Under the pieces are notes generated by a model. It was not told the DNA's origin, made no database searches, and was given only the letters and a program-made list of their open reading frames with translations. A stretch of 64,000 bases of DNA from Corynebacterium glyciniphilum AJ 3170 (GTDB lineage Bacteria > Actinomycetota > Actinomycetes > Mycobacteriales > Mycobacteriaceae), in assembly GCF_007673095.1 (NCBI RefSeq), contig NZ_VDYZ01000001.1:349101-413100 (forward strand), written 5' to 3'. The position numbers were made by a program, and so were the translations under genes. Below are positions 25,530-34,176 of this stretch, piece after piece. The first letter of the stretch is position 1. The number at the start of each line of letters is the position of its first letter.

Positions 25530-25839
25530 GCGTTTCCGACAAAAACTACCATTCACCCCCGGCTGCACCCGAAACAGAAACGGGCTCGGCGAGAGCTGAC
25601 CGCATCCTGCCCGCGTGATGAGGAGATCGACGACAGGCACTAGTATGGGCACTCAGGTCCGACGCGACCGGGAGGTCCGTCGGCTGACGACACTACACCG
25701 GCGTCCACCGACCCCCTGTAGAACACGCAGCAGTGCTAACGACACAACTGACACAACGCAGAGAGAACACGTGGTGACCACCGGCGCCGACACCGACGAG
25801 CGCCCTCCCAGTCACCGCAGAACGAGGAGTATCGCTGAT
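25530..25839. other. 310-bp divergent promoter region between ufaA and ndh
   Basis: No gene is supported here. TAGTAT at 25640-25645 is a candidate plus-strand -10 box for ndh and would leave a leader of nearly 190 bases. The frame of ndh stays open upstream to 25615, but the codons there are not conserved-looking (many Thr/Arg) and a gaggag ribosome-binding site sits right before ATG 25840. Confidence 0.4.
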
Positions 25840-27267
25840 ATGACAACCGTCACCCCCTTCCGGCCTTCGGGCCGTCACCATGTCGTCATCATCGGCGCAG
25901 GCTTCGGCGGGCTGTTCGCCGCCAAGAAGTTCGCCGGCGCCGACGTCGACGTGACCATCATCGACCGCACGAACCACCACCTCTTCCAGCCGTTGCTGTA
26001 CCAGGTGGCCACCGGCGTGCTCTCCTCCGGCGAGATCGCCCCGACGATCCGCCAGATCCTGCGGAAGCAGAACAACGCACGGGTCATCAAGGCCGAAGTC
26101 CGTGACGTCGATGTCGACGACAAGATCATCACTGCTGACCTGGGTGGTAAGGACGTCGTCCTGCAGTACGACTCCCTCATCGTCGCCGCCGGCGCCAGCC
26201 AGTCCTACTTCGGCAACGACCACTTCGCCGAGTTCGCCCCGGGCATGAAGAGCATCGACGACGCCCTCGAGCTCCGCGCCCGCATCACGGGCGCCTTCGA
26301 GCGCGCCGAGATCACCGACGACCCCGCCGAGAAGGCCCGTCAGCTTACTTTCGTCATCGTGGGTGCCGGCCCCACCGGTGTGGAGCTCGCCGGCCAGCTG
26401 GCCGAGATGGCCCACCGCACCCTGCGCAACGAGTTCCGGCGCACCGACACCGAGCAGACCCGCATCCTGCTGGTCGACGGCGGCCCCCAGGTGCTGCCCC
26501 CCTTCGGCAAGAAGCTCGGTCGCAAGGCGCAGAAGACGCTCGAGAAGCTCGGGGTCGAGGTCGTCACCGACTCGCTGGTGACCAACGTCGACCGCGACGG
26601 TGTCACCTGGAAGAACATGAAGACCGACGAAGAGACCACCGTCGCCGCGTACTGCAAGATCTGGTCCGCCGGCGTCGCGGCGAGCCCGCTGGGTAAGCAC
26701 ATCGCCGACCAGATCGACGGTGTCGAGGCTGACCGCGCCGGCCGTGTCCCGGTGAACAAGGATCTCTCCGTGGGGGACCACAAGGAGATCTTCGTCATCG
26801 GCGACATGATGAGCCTGGACAAGCTCCCGGGCCTGGCCCAGGTTGCCATTCAGGGTGGTGAGCACGCGGCCTCGGTCATCCGCGCCGAAGTCGAGGAGGG
26901 CCGCACCGAACGCCCCGACTTCAAGTACTTCGACAAGGGGACCATGGCGATCGTGTCCCGTTTCAATGCCGTGGTCAAGCTCGACAAGGCCGAGATCTCC
27001 GGCCCGATCGGCTGGTTCATGTGGCTCGCCGTGCACCTGATGTTCATGGTCGGCTTCCGCAACCGCTTCGTCGCCGCCTACAGCTGGGGCCTGAACACGC
27101 TGTCCGCCAACCGGTGGCACCTGGTGGCCACCCGTCAGCAGCTGCACGCCCGTAACGCCCTGCGCAAGCTGCGTACCCTCGAGGACGAGCAGAACATCCG
27201 GTCCATCGAGGTCCGGGACAACCTGAAGTTCGGCGACGGTCGCGACACCCGCGCCGTGTCCGACTAG
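25840..27267 (+). CDS. ndh: Type II NADH dehydrogenase (NDH-2)
   Basis: This is a 475-residue membrane-associated flavoprotein that passes electrons from NADH to menaquinone without proton pumping. FAD is bound at VVIIGAGFGGLFAAKKF (about 14-30); NADH at FVIVGAGPTGVELAGQLAEMA (about 170-190); FVIGDMMSLDKLPGLAQVAIQGG is the second FAD contact with the quinone-site AQxAxQ pattern. DRTNHHLFQPLLYQVATG is the strongly conserved NDH-2 block. The C-terminal amphipathic segment (GWFMWLAVHLMFMVGF) anchors it. Start chosen by the gaggag site and by the usual ~12 residues before the first strand. A strong terminator follows at 27291. Confidence 0.95.
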   Translation: MTTVTPFRPSGRHHVVIIGAGFGGLFAAKKFAGADVDVTIIDRTNHHLFQPLLYQVATGVLSSGEIAPTIRQILRKQNNARVIKAEVRDVDVDDKIITADLGGKDVVLQYDSLIVAAGASQSYFGNDHFAEFAPGMKSIDDALELRARITGAFERAEITDDPAEKARQLTFVIVGAGPTGVELAGQLAEMAHRTLRNEFRRTDTEQTRILLVDGGPQVLPPFGKKLGRKAQKTLEKLGVEVVTDSLVTNVDRDGVTWKNMKTDEETTVAAYCKIWSAGVAASPLGKHIADQIDGVEADRAGRVPVNKDLSVGDHKEIFVIGDMMSLDKLPGLAQVAIQGGEHAASVIRAEVEEGRTERPDFKYFDKGTMAIVSRFNAVVKLDKAEISGPIGWFMWLAVHLMFMVGFRNRFVAAYSWGLNTLSANRWHLVATRQQLHARNALRKLRTLEDEQNIRSIEVRDNLKFGDGRDTRAVSD

Positions 27268-27290
27268 TCACGACGCCGCTTCCCGCCGGA

Positions 27291-27338
27291 GACCCCGGGC
27301 ACCCCCTCACCACGGATGTGCCCGGGGTCAGGCTTTTC
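27291..27338 (+). terminator. Rho-independent terminator of ndh
   Basis: A perfect 12-bp stem, GACCCCGGGCAC (27291-27302) with GTGCCCGGGGTC (27318-27329), encloses a 15-base loop and is followed by a T-rich stretch (cttttct). It lies 24 bases after the ndh stop and upstream of the TPP riboswitch, so it separates the two units. Confidence 0.85.
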
Positions 27339-27369
27339 TGCACAGCCACACACGGTAGGCTGGACCACA

Positions 27370-27447
27370 CGAGACACGGGGTGCGCGAAGACACGCGCTG
27401 AGAACACACCCGTTGAACCTGCTCTAGTTCGAACTAGCGAAGGGATG
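27370..27447 (+). promoter_or_regulatory. TPP riboswitch (THI element) controlling thiM-thiE-thiD/tenA
   Basis: The conserved aptamer pieces appear in order: ACACGGGGTGC (27374-27384), CTGAGA (27398-27403), ACCCGTTGAACCTG (27408-27421), a palindromic P5-type hairpin CTAGTTCGAACTAG (27424-27437), and CGAAGGGA (27438-27445). The last block doubles as the ribosome-binding site, ending 6 bases before the GTG start of thiM. TPP binding should therefore hide the site and lower translation of thiM. No terminator hairpin lies between the aptamer and the start codon. Confidence 0.93.
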
Positions 27448-27451
27448 GTCC

Positions 27452-28315
27452 GTGTCAGACACGCTCACCACCATCGTCCATGCCGTCCACGACCTGCGTC
27501 AGCACGCTCCCCTGGTGCAGTGCATCACCAACCAGGTCGTCCCTCAGATCACCGCCAACGCCCTGCTCGCCGCAGGTGCCGCCCCGGCCATGGTCGACAC
27601 TCCGGAAGAGGCCGCCGACTTCGCGGCAATCGCCTCCGGGCTACTGGTCAATACCGGCAGCCCCACCGCGGCCCAGTACTCCGCCATGGGTGAAGCCGTG
27701 CGCGGCGCGACCGCCGCGCACACCCCCTGGGTCCTCGACCCCGTCGCCTGCGGTGGACCGGCCGCGCGCACCGAGTTCAGCCGTGACATCGTCACCCGTC
27801 ACCCCGCCGCGGTGCGCGGCAACGCCTCCGAGGTGATCGCCCTTGACGGTGGGGTCGAAGGAGGCGGTGGACGTGGCGTGGACTCCACTGACGAGGTCGA
27901 TACCGCACTGCAGGCCGCCCGGTCACTGGCGAAACGCACCGACGGCGTCATCGCCGTCTCCGGCCCCCGGGACCTCATCGTGTCCACCACCCGTGCCAGC
28001 TGGCTGACGTCGGGCGACCCGATGATGCAACGTGTCATCGGCACCGGCTGCTCTCTCGGGGCCCTCACCGCCGCATACCTCGGCGCCGCCCGCACCGGGT
28101 CGGGCGGCCTGACCGACCACGATGCCGTCCTCGCCGCGCACGCCCACGTCGGTGCGGCCGGCACACTCGCGGCGAGGGACCATGACGGCCACCGGAGGGG
28201 CCCGGGCAGTTTCGCCGTCGCCTGGCTCGATGCCCTCGACACCGTCGCGGAGGACCCCTCGGTGATTCCCGGGTTGGTCTCGGTCGAGGAGACCACTGAG
28301 GAGACGGCCGGATGA
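27452..28315 (+). CDS. thiM: Hydroxyethylthiazole kinase
   Basis: This is a 287-residue ribokinase-like enzyme that phosphorylates 4-methyl-5-(2-hydroxyethyl)thiazole for thiamine salvage. The N-terminal block [20 protein letters not shown] and [20 protein letters not shown] are family signatures; the catalytic Cys lies in the anion-hole motif GTGCSLGAL at about 197-205. [11 protein letters not shown] is the ATP-side motif. GTG 27452 follows the riboswitch at once. The product ends in DETAG-like acidic residues and its stop overlaps the thiE ATG by 4 bases, so the whole salvage operon is coupled. Confidence 0.93.
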   Translation: MSDTLTTIVHAVHDLRQHAPLVQCITNQVVPQITANALLAAGAAPAMVDTPEEAADFAAIASGLLVNTGSPTAAQYSAMGEAVRGATAAHTPWVLDPVACGGPAARTEFSRDIVTRHPAAVRGNASEVIALDGGVEGGGGRGVDSTDEVDTALQAARSLAKRTDGVIAVSGPRDLIVSTTRASWLTSGDPMMQRVIGTGCSLGALTAAYLGAARTGSGGLTDHDAVLAAHAHVGAAGTLAARDHDGHRRGPGSFAVAWLDALDTVAEDPSVIPGLVSVEETTEETAG

Positions 28316-29028
28316 CGCTGAGCCGCCGCACAGTAACCCAGGTCGACTGGGGGCTCTACCTCGTCACTGATCCCGTCCTCGGCGGCGGGCGCGACGCCGT
28401 GACAGGCATCGTCAGCAAGGCGCTCGGCGGAGGAGTGAGCGTCGTCCAGCTCAGGGACAAGGCCCTTGACGACGACGCCTTCACGGCCCGTGCCGCAGAG
28501 CTGGCCGCCGCTCTCGCCGGCACCGGCGTCCCCCTGTTCGTCAACGACAGGATCGACACCGCCCGCAGCCTCGGACTGCACCTGCATATCGGCCAGGACG
28601 ACGTCGACTTCCGCACCGCCCGCTCAATGCTCCCCGACGATCTGATGATCGGGCTGTCCGTCGACGACCACGCCCAGATCCTGGACATCGAGCACCTCAT
28701 GCGTGACGGTGTCCGACCTCCGGACATTCTGGGGCTCGGGCCGGTGGACCTCACCGACACCAAGACAGACACCGGGCGTGCCCTCGGTGTCACCGGGCCC
28801 GGCAGCGTCGACGACCTCGCCGCACACGCCCTCGAGCTCGGCATCCCCTCCGTCGCCATCGGACATGTCAACGCCGGTAATGCCGCAGCACTGGGACGCA
28901 CCGCCGTGGCGGGCATCTGCGTGGTCTCGGCTGTCATGACTGCCGACGACCCCGCCGCAGCCGCCCGCGAACTGCGCTCACTGTGCCCCCGACCACTCAC
29001 CCCCACCGCTGTAGAGGACCCCGCATGA
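28312..29028 (+). CDS. thiE: Thiamine-phosphate synthase
   Basis: This is a 238-residue TIM-barrel enzyme joining HMP-PP and HET-P to thiamine phosphate. Signature blocks: [16 protein letters not shown] (about 43-58, with the QLRxK phosphate site), [23 protein letters not shown] (about 75-97) and [11 protein letters not shown] in place of the usual GPIfpTx[19 protein letters not shown] and [11 protein letters not shown] form the last strands; standard enzymes have AIGGI here, so GHV is slightly divergent. It overlaps thiM by 4 bases and the fused thiD-tenA gene by 4 bases (ATGA at 29025). Confidence 0.92.
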   Translation: MTLSRRTVTQVDWGLYLVTDPVLGGGRDAVTGIVSKALGGGVSVVQLRDKALDDDAFTARAAELAAALAGTGVPLFVNDRIDTARSLGLHLHIGQDDVDFRTARSMLPDDLMIGLSVDDHAQILDIEHLMRDGVRPPDILGLGPVDLTDTKTDTGRALGVTGPGSVDDLAAHALELGIPSVAIGHVNAGNAAALGRTAVAGICVVSAVMTADDPAAAARELRSLCPRPLTPTAVEDPA

Positions 29029-30584
29029 TCCCCCGAGTACTCAGCATCGCCGGCACCGACCCCACCGGTGGCGCCGGTGCTCAGGCCGACATCAAGTCCA
29101 TCGGGGCTGCGGGTGGTTTCGCCATGAGCGTTGTCACCGCCCTCGTCGCCCAGAACACCCACGGCGTGCGGCAGGTCCACACCCCCGACACCGACTTCCT
29201 GGTCGCCCAGCTCGACGCCGTCTTCGACGACGTGACGGTCGACGCCGTCAAGATCGGGATGCTCGGCACCGCGGAGATCACCCGCACCGTCACCGACTAC
29301 CTCGCCGACCACCCGGTGCCGGTCAGCGTCGTCGACCCGGTGATGGTGGCCACCAGCGGCGACCGTCTCCTCACGGAAGACGCCGAAGCCGCCCTCCGCG
29401 ACCTGTGCCGGACGGTGGACGTGATCACACCGAACCTCGCCGAACTCGCCGTCCTCGGCGGCACGGCGACCGCCACCACGCTGGACGAGGCACTGGAGCA
29501 GGGGCGCACGCTCGCCGCGGACCTGCAGACGACCGTCATCGTCAAGGGCGGTCACCTCTCCGGCCCCACCGCCGACAATGCGGTCGTCTCACCGGACGGA
29601 CAGGTCACCACAGTCCCGGTTCCCCGCGTCGTCACCCACAACACCCACGGCACCGGGTGCTCCCTGTCCTCGGCACTGGCCACGCGGATCGCCGGTGGAG
29701 CCGACCCCGCCGCCGCACTCCGGTGGTCCAGCAGGTGGCTGTCCGAGGCCATCCGCCACGCCGACGACCTGCATGTCGGGACCGGCAACGGACCGGTGGA
29801 CCACACCCACCGTGCCCGGCGACTGTCCCAGGCCGCCGACACCACGCCGTGGCACCTGACCGCATCCGTACCCCACCTCCTCGCTACCCCGGCCGACCTC
29901 GCCGCGGTAGGCGCCGTAGGAGACGATACCCAGGTGGACGCCCGGATCCCGGCCGCCGGGCCATGGACGGCCGCCCTGTGGCAGGCACAGGCACCCCTTC
30001 TCCGGACCGTCACCACACTGCCGTTCATCACGGATCTGGGGACCGGCACCCTGGCCACCGACGACTTCAACTTCTACCTCGCCCAGGACGCGGTCTACCT
30101 GTCGCAGTACTCCCCCGCCCTCGCCGCGCTGGGAGCCACCGCCCCCGATCCCGTCTCCGCCCTCTTCTGGGTCCGCGGCGCCGTCGAATGCCTCGAGGAA
30201 GAGGCGTCACTGCACCGCACCTGGCTGGGGGACGCGACCCCCGCAGCACCGTCCCACGTCACGTCGTCCTACACCTCACACCTGATGCGCTGTGTGCAGT
30301 CCCGCGACCATGTCGTCGGTGCCGCCGCCGTACTTCCGTGCTACTGGCTCTACGCGGAAGTCGGCCTGGAACTCGCTGCTCAGTCCACCCCTGACAACCC
30401 CTACGCCGCCTGGCTGGACACCTACTCCGGCGACGACTTCACCGGCAGCGTCCGGCAGGCTGTCGCCCTCGTCGAAGACGCCTTCGAGACCGCCGGCCCC
30501 CGGCAGCGCGCCGAGGCAGCACGGGCGTTCCTCGACGCCGCCCGGTGGGAGGTCGAATTCTTCGACCAGGCACACCGACGCTGA
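29025..30584 (+). CDS. thiD: Bifunctional HMP/HMP-P kinase - TenA fusion
   Basis: This is a 519-residue two-domain protein. Residues 1-260 are ThiD: IAGTDPTGGAGAQADIKSIG (about 7-26), VVDPVMVATSGDRL, and the catalytic THGTGCSLSSALA (about 204-216). It phosphorylates HMP and HMP-P. Residues ~300-515 are TenA (thiaminase II type): DFNFYLAQDAVYLSQY, then YTSHLMRC, and LPCYWLYAEVG. TenA hydrolyses aminopyrimidine breakdown products to recover HMP. The fusion would feed HMP directly to the kinase. The same fused gene is known in several corynebacteria. It is the last gene of the riboswitch operon; the next gene is convergent, 13 bases away. Confidence 0.93.
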   Translation: MIPRVLSIAGTDPTGGAGAQADIKSIGAAGGFAMSVVTALVAQNTHGVRQVHTPDTDFLVAQLDAVFDDVTVDAVKIGMLGTAEITRTVTDYLADHPVPVSVVDPVMVATSGDRLLTEDAEAALRDLCRTVDVITPNLAELAVLGGTATATTLDEALEQGRTLAADLQTTVIVKGGHLSGPTADNAVVSPDGQVTTVPVPRVVTHNTHGTGCSLSSALATRIAGGADPAAALRWSSRWLSEAIRHADDLHVGTGNGPVDHTHRARRLSQAADTTPWHLTASVPHLLATPADLAAVGAVGDDTQVDARIPAAGPWTAALWQAQAPLLRTVTTLPFITDLGTGTLATDDFNFYLAQDAVYLSQYSPALAALGATAPDPVSALFWVRGAVECLEEEASLHRTWLGDATPAAPSHVTSSYTSHLMRCVQSRDHVVGAAAVLPCYWLYAEVGLELAAQSTPDNPYAAWLDTYSGDDFTGSVRQAVALVEDAFETAGPRQRAEAARAFLDAARWEVEFFDQAHRR

Positions 30585-30597
30585 GCGGGCGCTGACC

Positions 30598-31104
30598 TTA
30601 CTGGCGCGGCACCACCACGGTGCGCAGTTCAGTGGTGGCGCACAACTTCCCCGAGGCGGCGTTGACATGGTCGATGCGCCAGAGCTGACTGGTCCGACCG
30701 GTGTGTACGGCGTGGGCGGTGGACCGGATGACGTCGCCCGGCGTGGAGGGGCGCAGAAAGTTCGTCGCATTGGTGGTCCCCATCACCATGCCCCCGCCAC
30801 CGGCGATGAATCCGGCGAAAGACCCCGCGGACTCCCCCATCGTCGCGTAGACACCACCGTTGGTGATTCCCCAGGGCTGCACGTGGTCGGTGGTGACGGT
30901 CAGCTCCACGACCACCTCGGGAACGAATTCGACGTACCGCAGCCCCAGCGTACGATCCAGGGACGGGATCGACGACTCGAAGATACCCGAGAGCTCCGCT
31001 GTCTGTGCCTCGGTGAGCTCCCCCGTACTCGCGGACGTCATCAGTTCCAGCATCCGGTCCAGGGCGCCGTCTTCCATACCTGTCCGTCCCTCAGTCTGCG
31101 TCAT
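30598..31104 (-). CDS. PaaI-type hotdog thioesterase
   Basis: This is a 168-residue single-hotdog protein. The 4HBT core is HVQPWGITNGGVYATMGESAGSFAG (shown in parts), where the Asn-Gly-Gly and the following Glu of the helix are characteristic; a second strand is TNATNFLRPSTPGD and SQLWRIDHVNAASGKLCATTEL ends the fold. The usual Asp/Glu catalytic residue could be E in MGESAG. Substrate unknown; acyl-CoA or phenylacyl-CoA. A good ribosome-binding site (gaggag) precedes ATG 31104. It is divergent from gnd, as in C. glutamicum. Confidence 0.82.
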   Translation of the reverse strand: MTQTEGRTGMEDGALDRMLELMTSASTGELTEAQTAELSGIFESSIPSLDRTLGLRYVEFVPEVVVELTVTTDHVQPWGITNGGVYATMGESAGSFAGFIAGGGGMVMGTTNATNFLRPSTPGDVIRSTAHAVHTGRTSQLWRIDHVNAASGKLCATTELRTVVVPRQ

Positions 31105-31118
31105 CGCCTGTTACTCCT

Positions 31119-31163
31119 CATGTCCGTCATGTCTGTAATGCACGAAATGCACGTATGTCACGT
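31119..31163. repeat. Five imperfect 9-bp tandem units in the thioesterase/gnd divergent region
   Basis: Units read CATGTCCGT, CATGTCTGT, AATGCACGA, AATGCACGT, (T)ATGTCACGT. Each keeps ATG near its left and CG/TG-T near its right. The array sits 15 bases upstream of the thioesterase start and ends 73 bases before gnd. It may be a set of binding sites or simply slippage. Confidence 0.5.
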
Positions 31164-31221
31164 ATTCCGGCGAGTCTAGCGACAGGCGGCCCGCAGCGGG
31201 CGGAGTTGGTCCGGAGGGGGC

Positions 31222-31235
31222 TATCATGGTGCACC
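31222..31235 (+). promoter_or_regulatory. -10 box of gnd, probable leaderless mRNA
   Basis: TATCAT (31222-31227) ends 8 bases before ATG 31236, the same spacing as at the gpt-like and rraA genes. No ribosome-binding site lies in between. Confidence 0.55.
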
Positions 31236-32684
31236 ATGACAGAATCCCCCGCACAGATCGGCGTTGTCGGCCTCGCAGTGATGGGCTCCAACATCGCCCG
31301 GAACTTCGCCGACCACGGCCACAGCGTTGCCGTCTACAACCGCACCGCCGCAAAAACGGACGCGTTCATGGCCGAGTTCGGAACCACCGGCAGCTTCGTG
31401 CCCTCCACCTCCATCGACGAGTTCGTCGCCTCCCTGGAACGCCCGCGTCGCGCCCTGATCATGGTGCAGGCCGGCCCCGCCACCGACACCGTGATCTCCC
31501 AGCTCGCCGACGCCATGGAGCCCGGCGACATCATCATCGACGGTGGAAACGCCCTCTACACGGACACCATCCGCCGCGAAGCAGAGATGTCCGAGCGGGG
31601 CCTGCACTTCGTCGGTGCCGGGATCTCCGGCGGCGAGGAAGGCGCGCTCAACGGTCCGGCCATCATGCCCGGCGGGCCGGCCGAGTCCTACAAGTCCCTC
31701 GGCCCCCTGCTCGAAGACATCTCCGCCAAGGTCGACGGCACACCGTGCTGCACCCACATCGGCCCCGACGGAGCCGGTCACTTCGTCAAGATGGTCCACA
31801 ACGGCATCGAGTACGCCGATATGCAGGTCATCGGCGAGGCCTACCACCTGCTGCGCTACGGCGCGGGTATCGAGCCCGCCGAGATCGCGCAGATCTTCCG
31901 CACGTGGAACGACGGCGACCTCGACTCCTACCTCATCGAGATCACCGCGGAGGTCCTCTCCCAGACCGACGCCGAGACCGGGAAGCCACTGATCGACGTC
32001 ATTGTCGACGCCGCCGGCCAGAAGGGTACCGGCCGCTGGACCGTCAAGGCGGCCCTCGACCTGGGCATCCCCACCACCGGCATCGGTGAAGCCGTCTTCG
32101 CCCGGGCACTGTCCGGTGCGCGCGAACAGCGTGCGGCAACCACCGGCAACCTCCCCGCCGGTGAGCTCACCACGCTGGAGACCCTCGATGTCTCGAAGGA
32201 CGACTTCGTCGAGGACGTCCGACGCGCCCTGTACGCCTCCAAGCTGGTCGCCTACGCCCAGGGCTTCGACGAGATCAAGGCAGGCTCCGACGAGCACGGC
32301 TGGGACGTGGACCCCCGCGACCTCGCGACCATCTGGCGTGGCGGATGCATCATCCGTGCAAAGTTCCTCAACCGCATCGTGGACGCCTACAACACCGACG
32401 CGAACGTCCAGTCCCTGCTCCTCGACCCGTACTTCAACAACGAGGTCGGCACCCTGGTGGACTCCTGGCGGCGCGTTGTCGTCGCCTCCACCCAGCTCGG
32501 ACTGCCCATCCCGGTGTTCGCCTCCTCACTGTCCTACTACGACTCCCTGCGCTCTGAGCGACTGCCCGCCGCGCTTATCCAGGGACAGCGCGACTTCTTC
32601 GGTGCACACACCTACGAGCGCACCGACCGCGCCGGGCACTTCCACACCCTCTGGTCCGCAGACCGCAGCGAGGTGGAAGCGTAA
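31236..32684 (+). CDS. gnd: 6-phosphogluconate dehydrogenase (decarboxylating, NADP+)
   Basis: This is a 482-residue oxidative pentose phosphate enzyme converting 6-phosphogluconate to ribulose 5-phosphate and CO2. The coenzyme fold starts at IGVVGLAVMGSNIARNFADHG (about 8-28); VYNRTAAKTDAF has the Asn-Arg-Thr that favours NADP+. GISGGEEGALNGPAIMPGG and GAGHFVKMVHNGIEYADMQ carry the catalytic Lys and substrate residues. DAAGQKGTGRWTVKAALDLG is the second domain signature. The start is set by the likely leaderless transcription start. The following helicase gene begins 3 bases after the stop. Confidence 0.95.
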   Translation: MTESPAQIGVVGLAVMGSNIARNFADHGHSVAVYNRTAAKTDAFMAEFGTTGSFVPSTSIDEFVASLERPRRALIMVQAGPATDTVISQLADAMEPGDIIIDGGNALYTDTIRREAEMSERGLHFVGAGISGGEEGALNGPAIMPGGPAESYKSLGPLLEDISAKVDGTPCCTHIGPDGAGHFVKMVHNGIEYADMQVIGEAYHLLRYGAGIEPAEIAQIFRTWNDGDLDSYLIEITAEVLSQTDAETGKPLIDVIVDAAGQKGTGRWTVKAALDLGIPTTGIGEAVFARALSGAREQRAATTGNLPAGELTTLETLDVSKDDFVEDVRRALYASKLVAYAQGFDEIKAGSDEHGWDVDPRDLATIWRGGCIIRAKFLNRIVDAYNTDANVQSLLLDPYFNNEVGTLVDSWRRVVVASTQLGLPIPVFASSLSYYDSLRSERLPAALIQGQRDFFGAHTYERTDRAGHFHTLWSADRSEVEA

Positions 32685-32687
32685 CCC

Positions 32688-34169
32688 GTGTCAGGTCAAC
32701 AAGAAGGACGGCGCAGCACCAACGCCGGTGGTCAGAACCGGCGCCGCAAGGTCGTCCGAGGCAGCCGTGCGGGAAACCGTGCAGGCAAACCCACGGCGGG
32801 CTCGTCCGCCAACGGTTCGTCCGACACCGGCCAGCGCTCGAACCAGGGGCGCCGTGCACCCCAGAAACAGGGCAACCGTCCGCAGCACAAGAACAACCGT
32901 CAGCGCCCACAGCGTCGACCCCAGGAACCTCACATCCAGCAGGAGAAGCGCCAACCCCGGGTGACCGAGGTTGCCGTCCCCACCGAACCCGCCGCCGGTG
33001 TGGACACGTCGGTGCTCTTCGCCGACATGGGGCTACCTGATCCCGTCGTCAAGGAGCTTGCAGCCCAGGGCCTGAAACACCCGTTCCCTATCCAGGCCGC
33101 GGCCATCCCGGACGGACTGGCGGGCAAGGACGTCCTGGGACGCGGCCCGACCGGCTCCGGGAAGACCTTCACCTTCGGTCTCCCGGTCATCGCCCGGCTC
33201 ACCGGCGGGGCATCCCGACCCGGTAAGCCGCGGGCCCTGATCCTGGTTCCGACGCGCGAACTGGCCCAGCAGGTCGCCGGACGTCTCCGCCCCCTGGCCG
33301 AGTCCGTCGGACAACGCATCATCGAGGTCGTCGGTGGTGTGAACATCAAGCGCAACCTCACCGCCCTGGCCCGGCCGGTCGATATTCTGGTCGCCACCCC
33401 GGGACGGGCAGAAGATCTCATCCGTCAGAAGGCACTCGATCTGACCCAGGTCGAGATCGTCGCCCTCGACGAGGCCGACCAGATGGCGGACATGGGGTTC
33501 CTGCCCCAGGTCCGCCGTCTCGTCGACCACATCCCCGCCGACGCCCAGCACCTGTTCTTCTCCGCCACTCTGGACGGAGACATCAAGGTGCTCGTCCAGC
33601 GGTACATGAATGACCCGATCACCCACTCCACCGGGGAGGTCCGGGCCAAGGTCGACACCATGTCGCACTTCCTCGGGGTCGTGGACGACAAACCCGCCCG
33701 GAACGACGTCGTCCTGCAGCTCGGCCGAGCCTCGACGCGCACGATCATGTTCATGCGCACCAAACACACGGTCGACCGTCAAGTGAAGAAGCTTGTCCGT
33801 GATGGTGTTCCTGCAGTAGGAATCCACGGCAACAAGGGGCAGGGCGCACGTACCCGGGCCATCGAGGAGTTCTCCGACGGCCGTGCCACCGTCCTCGTCG
33901 CCACGGACATCGCGGCCCGTGGGATCGACATCAAGGGTGTCGACCTGGTCGTGCACATCGACCCGCCGGCAGAGCACAAGGCGTATGTCCACCGTGCGGG
34001 CCGCACCGCACGGGCCGGCGAGGCAGGCACCGTCCTGACTCTCACCACCGCCGACACCCGCCGGGACACCGAGCAGATGATGCGGAAGGCAGGGGTCAGC
34101 CCCACTGAATGGGTGCTGGACCGTCACGGCGTCACCGCTTACCTCGGCGAGCTGGGGCTGGACAGGTAG
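32688..34169 (+). CDS. DEAD-box RNA helicase with basic N-terminal tail
   Basis: This is a 493-residue protein with a GTG start. Residues 1 to about 100 are low-complexity and basic (Arg/Gln/Asn/Gly), likely disordered and RNA-binding. The helicase core follows: Q motif FPIQAAAIPDGL, Walker A GPTGSGKTFTF (about 151-161), PTRELAQQVAG, VALDEADQMADMGF (DEAD), FFSATLDG (SAT), and in the second RecA domain DIAARGIDIKGVDLVVHIDPP and HRAGRTARAGEAG. It resembles RhlE/DeaD-type helicases acting in ribosome assembly or RNA decay. It lies right after gnd and before two CNNM genes on the same strand. Confidence 0.92.
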   Translation: MSGQQEGRRSTNAGGQNRRRKVVRGSRAGNRAGKPTAGSSANGSSDTGQRSNQGRRAPQKQGNRPQHKNNRQRPQRRPQEPHIQQEKRQPRVTEVAVPTEPAAGVDTSVLFADMGLPDPVVKELAAQGLKHPFPIQAAAIPDGLAGKDVLGRGPTGSGKTFTFGLPVIARLTGGASRPGKPRALILVPTRELAQQVAGRLRPLAESVGQRIIEVVGGVNIKRNLTALARPVDILVATPGRAEDLIRQKALDLTQVEIVALDEADQMADMGFLPQVRRLVDHIPADAQHLFFSATLDGDIKVLVQRYMNDPITHSTGEVRAKVDTMSHFLGVVDDKPARNDVVLQLGRASTRTIMFMRTKHTVDRQVKKLVRDGVPAVGIHGNKGQGARTRAIEEFSDGRATVLVATDIAARGIDIKGVDLVVHIDPPAEHKAYVHRAGRTARAGEAGTVLTLTTADTRRDTEQMMRKAGVSPTEWVLDRHGVTAYLGELGLDR

Positions 34170-34176
34170 GACTGGG

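Noticed and set aside
25615..25839. In-frame N-terminal extension of Ndh
   Set aside because: The residues are low-complexity Thr/Arg and the ribosome-binding site lies directly before ATG 25840, where NDH-2 proteins usually start.
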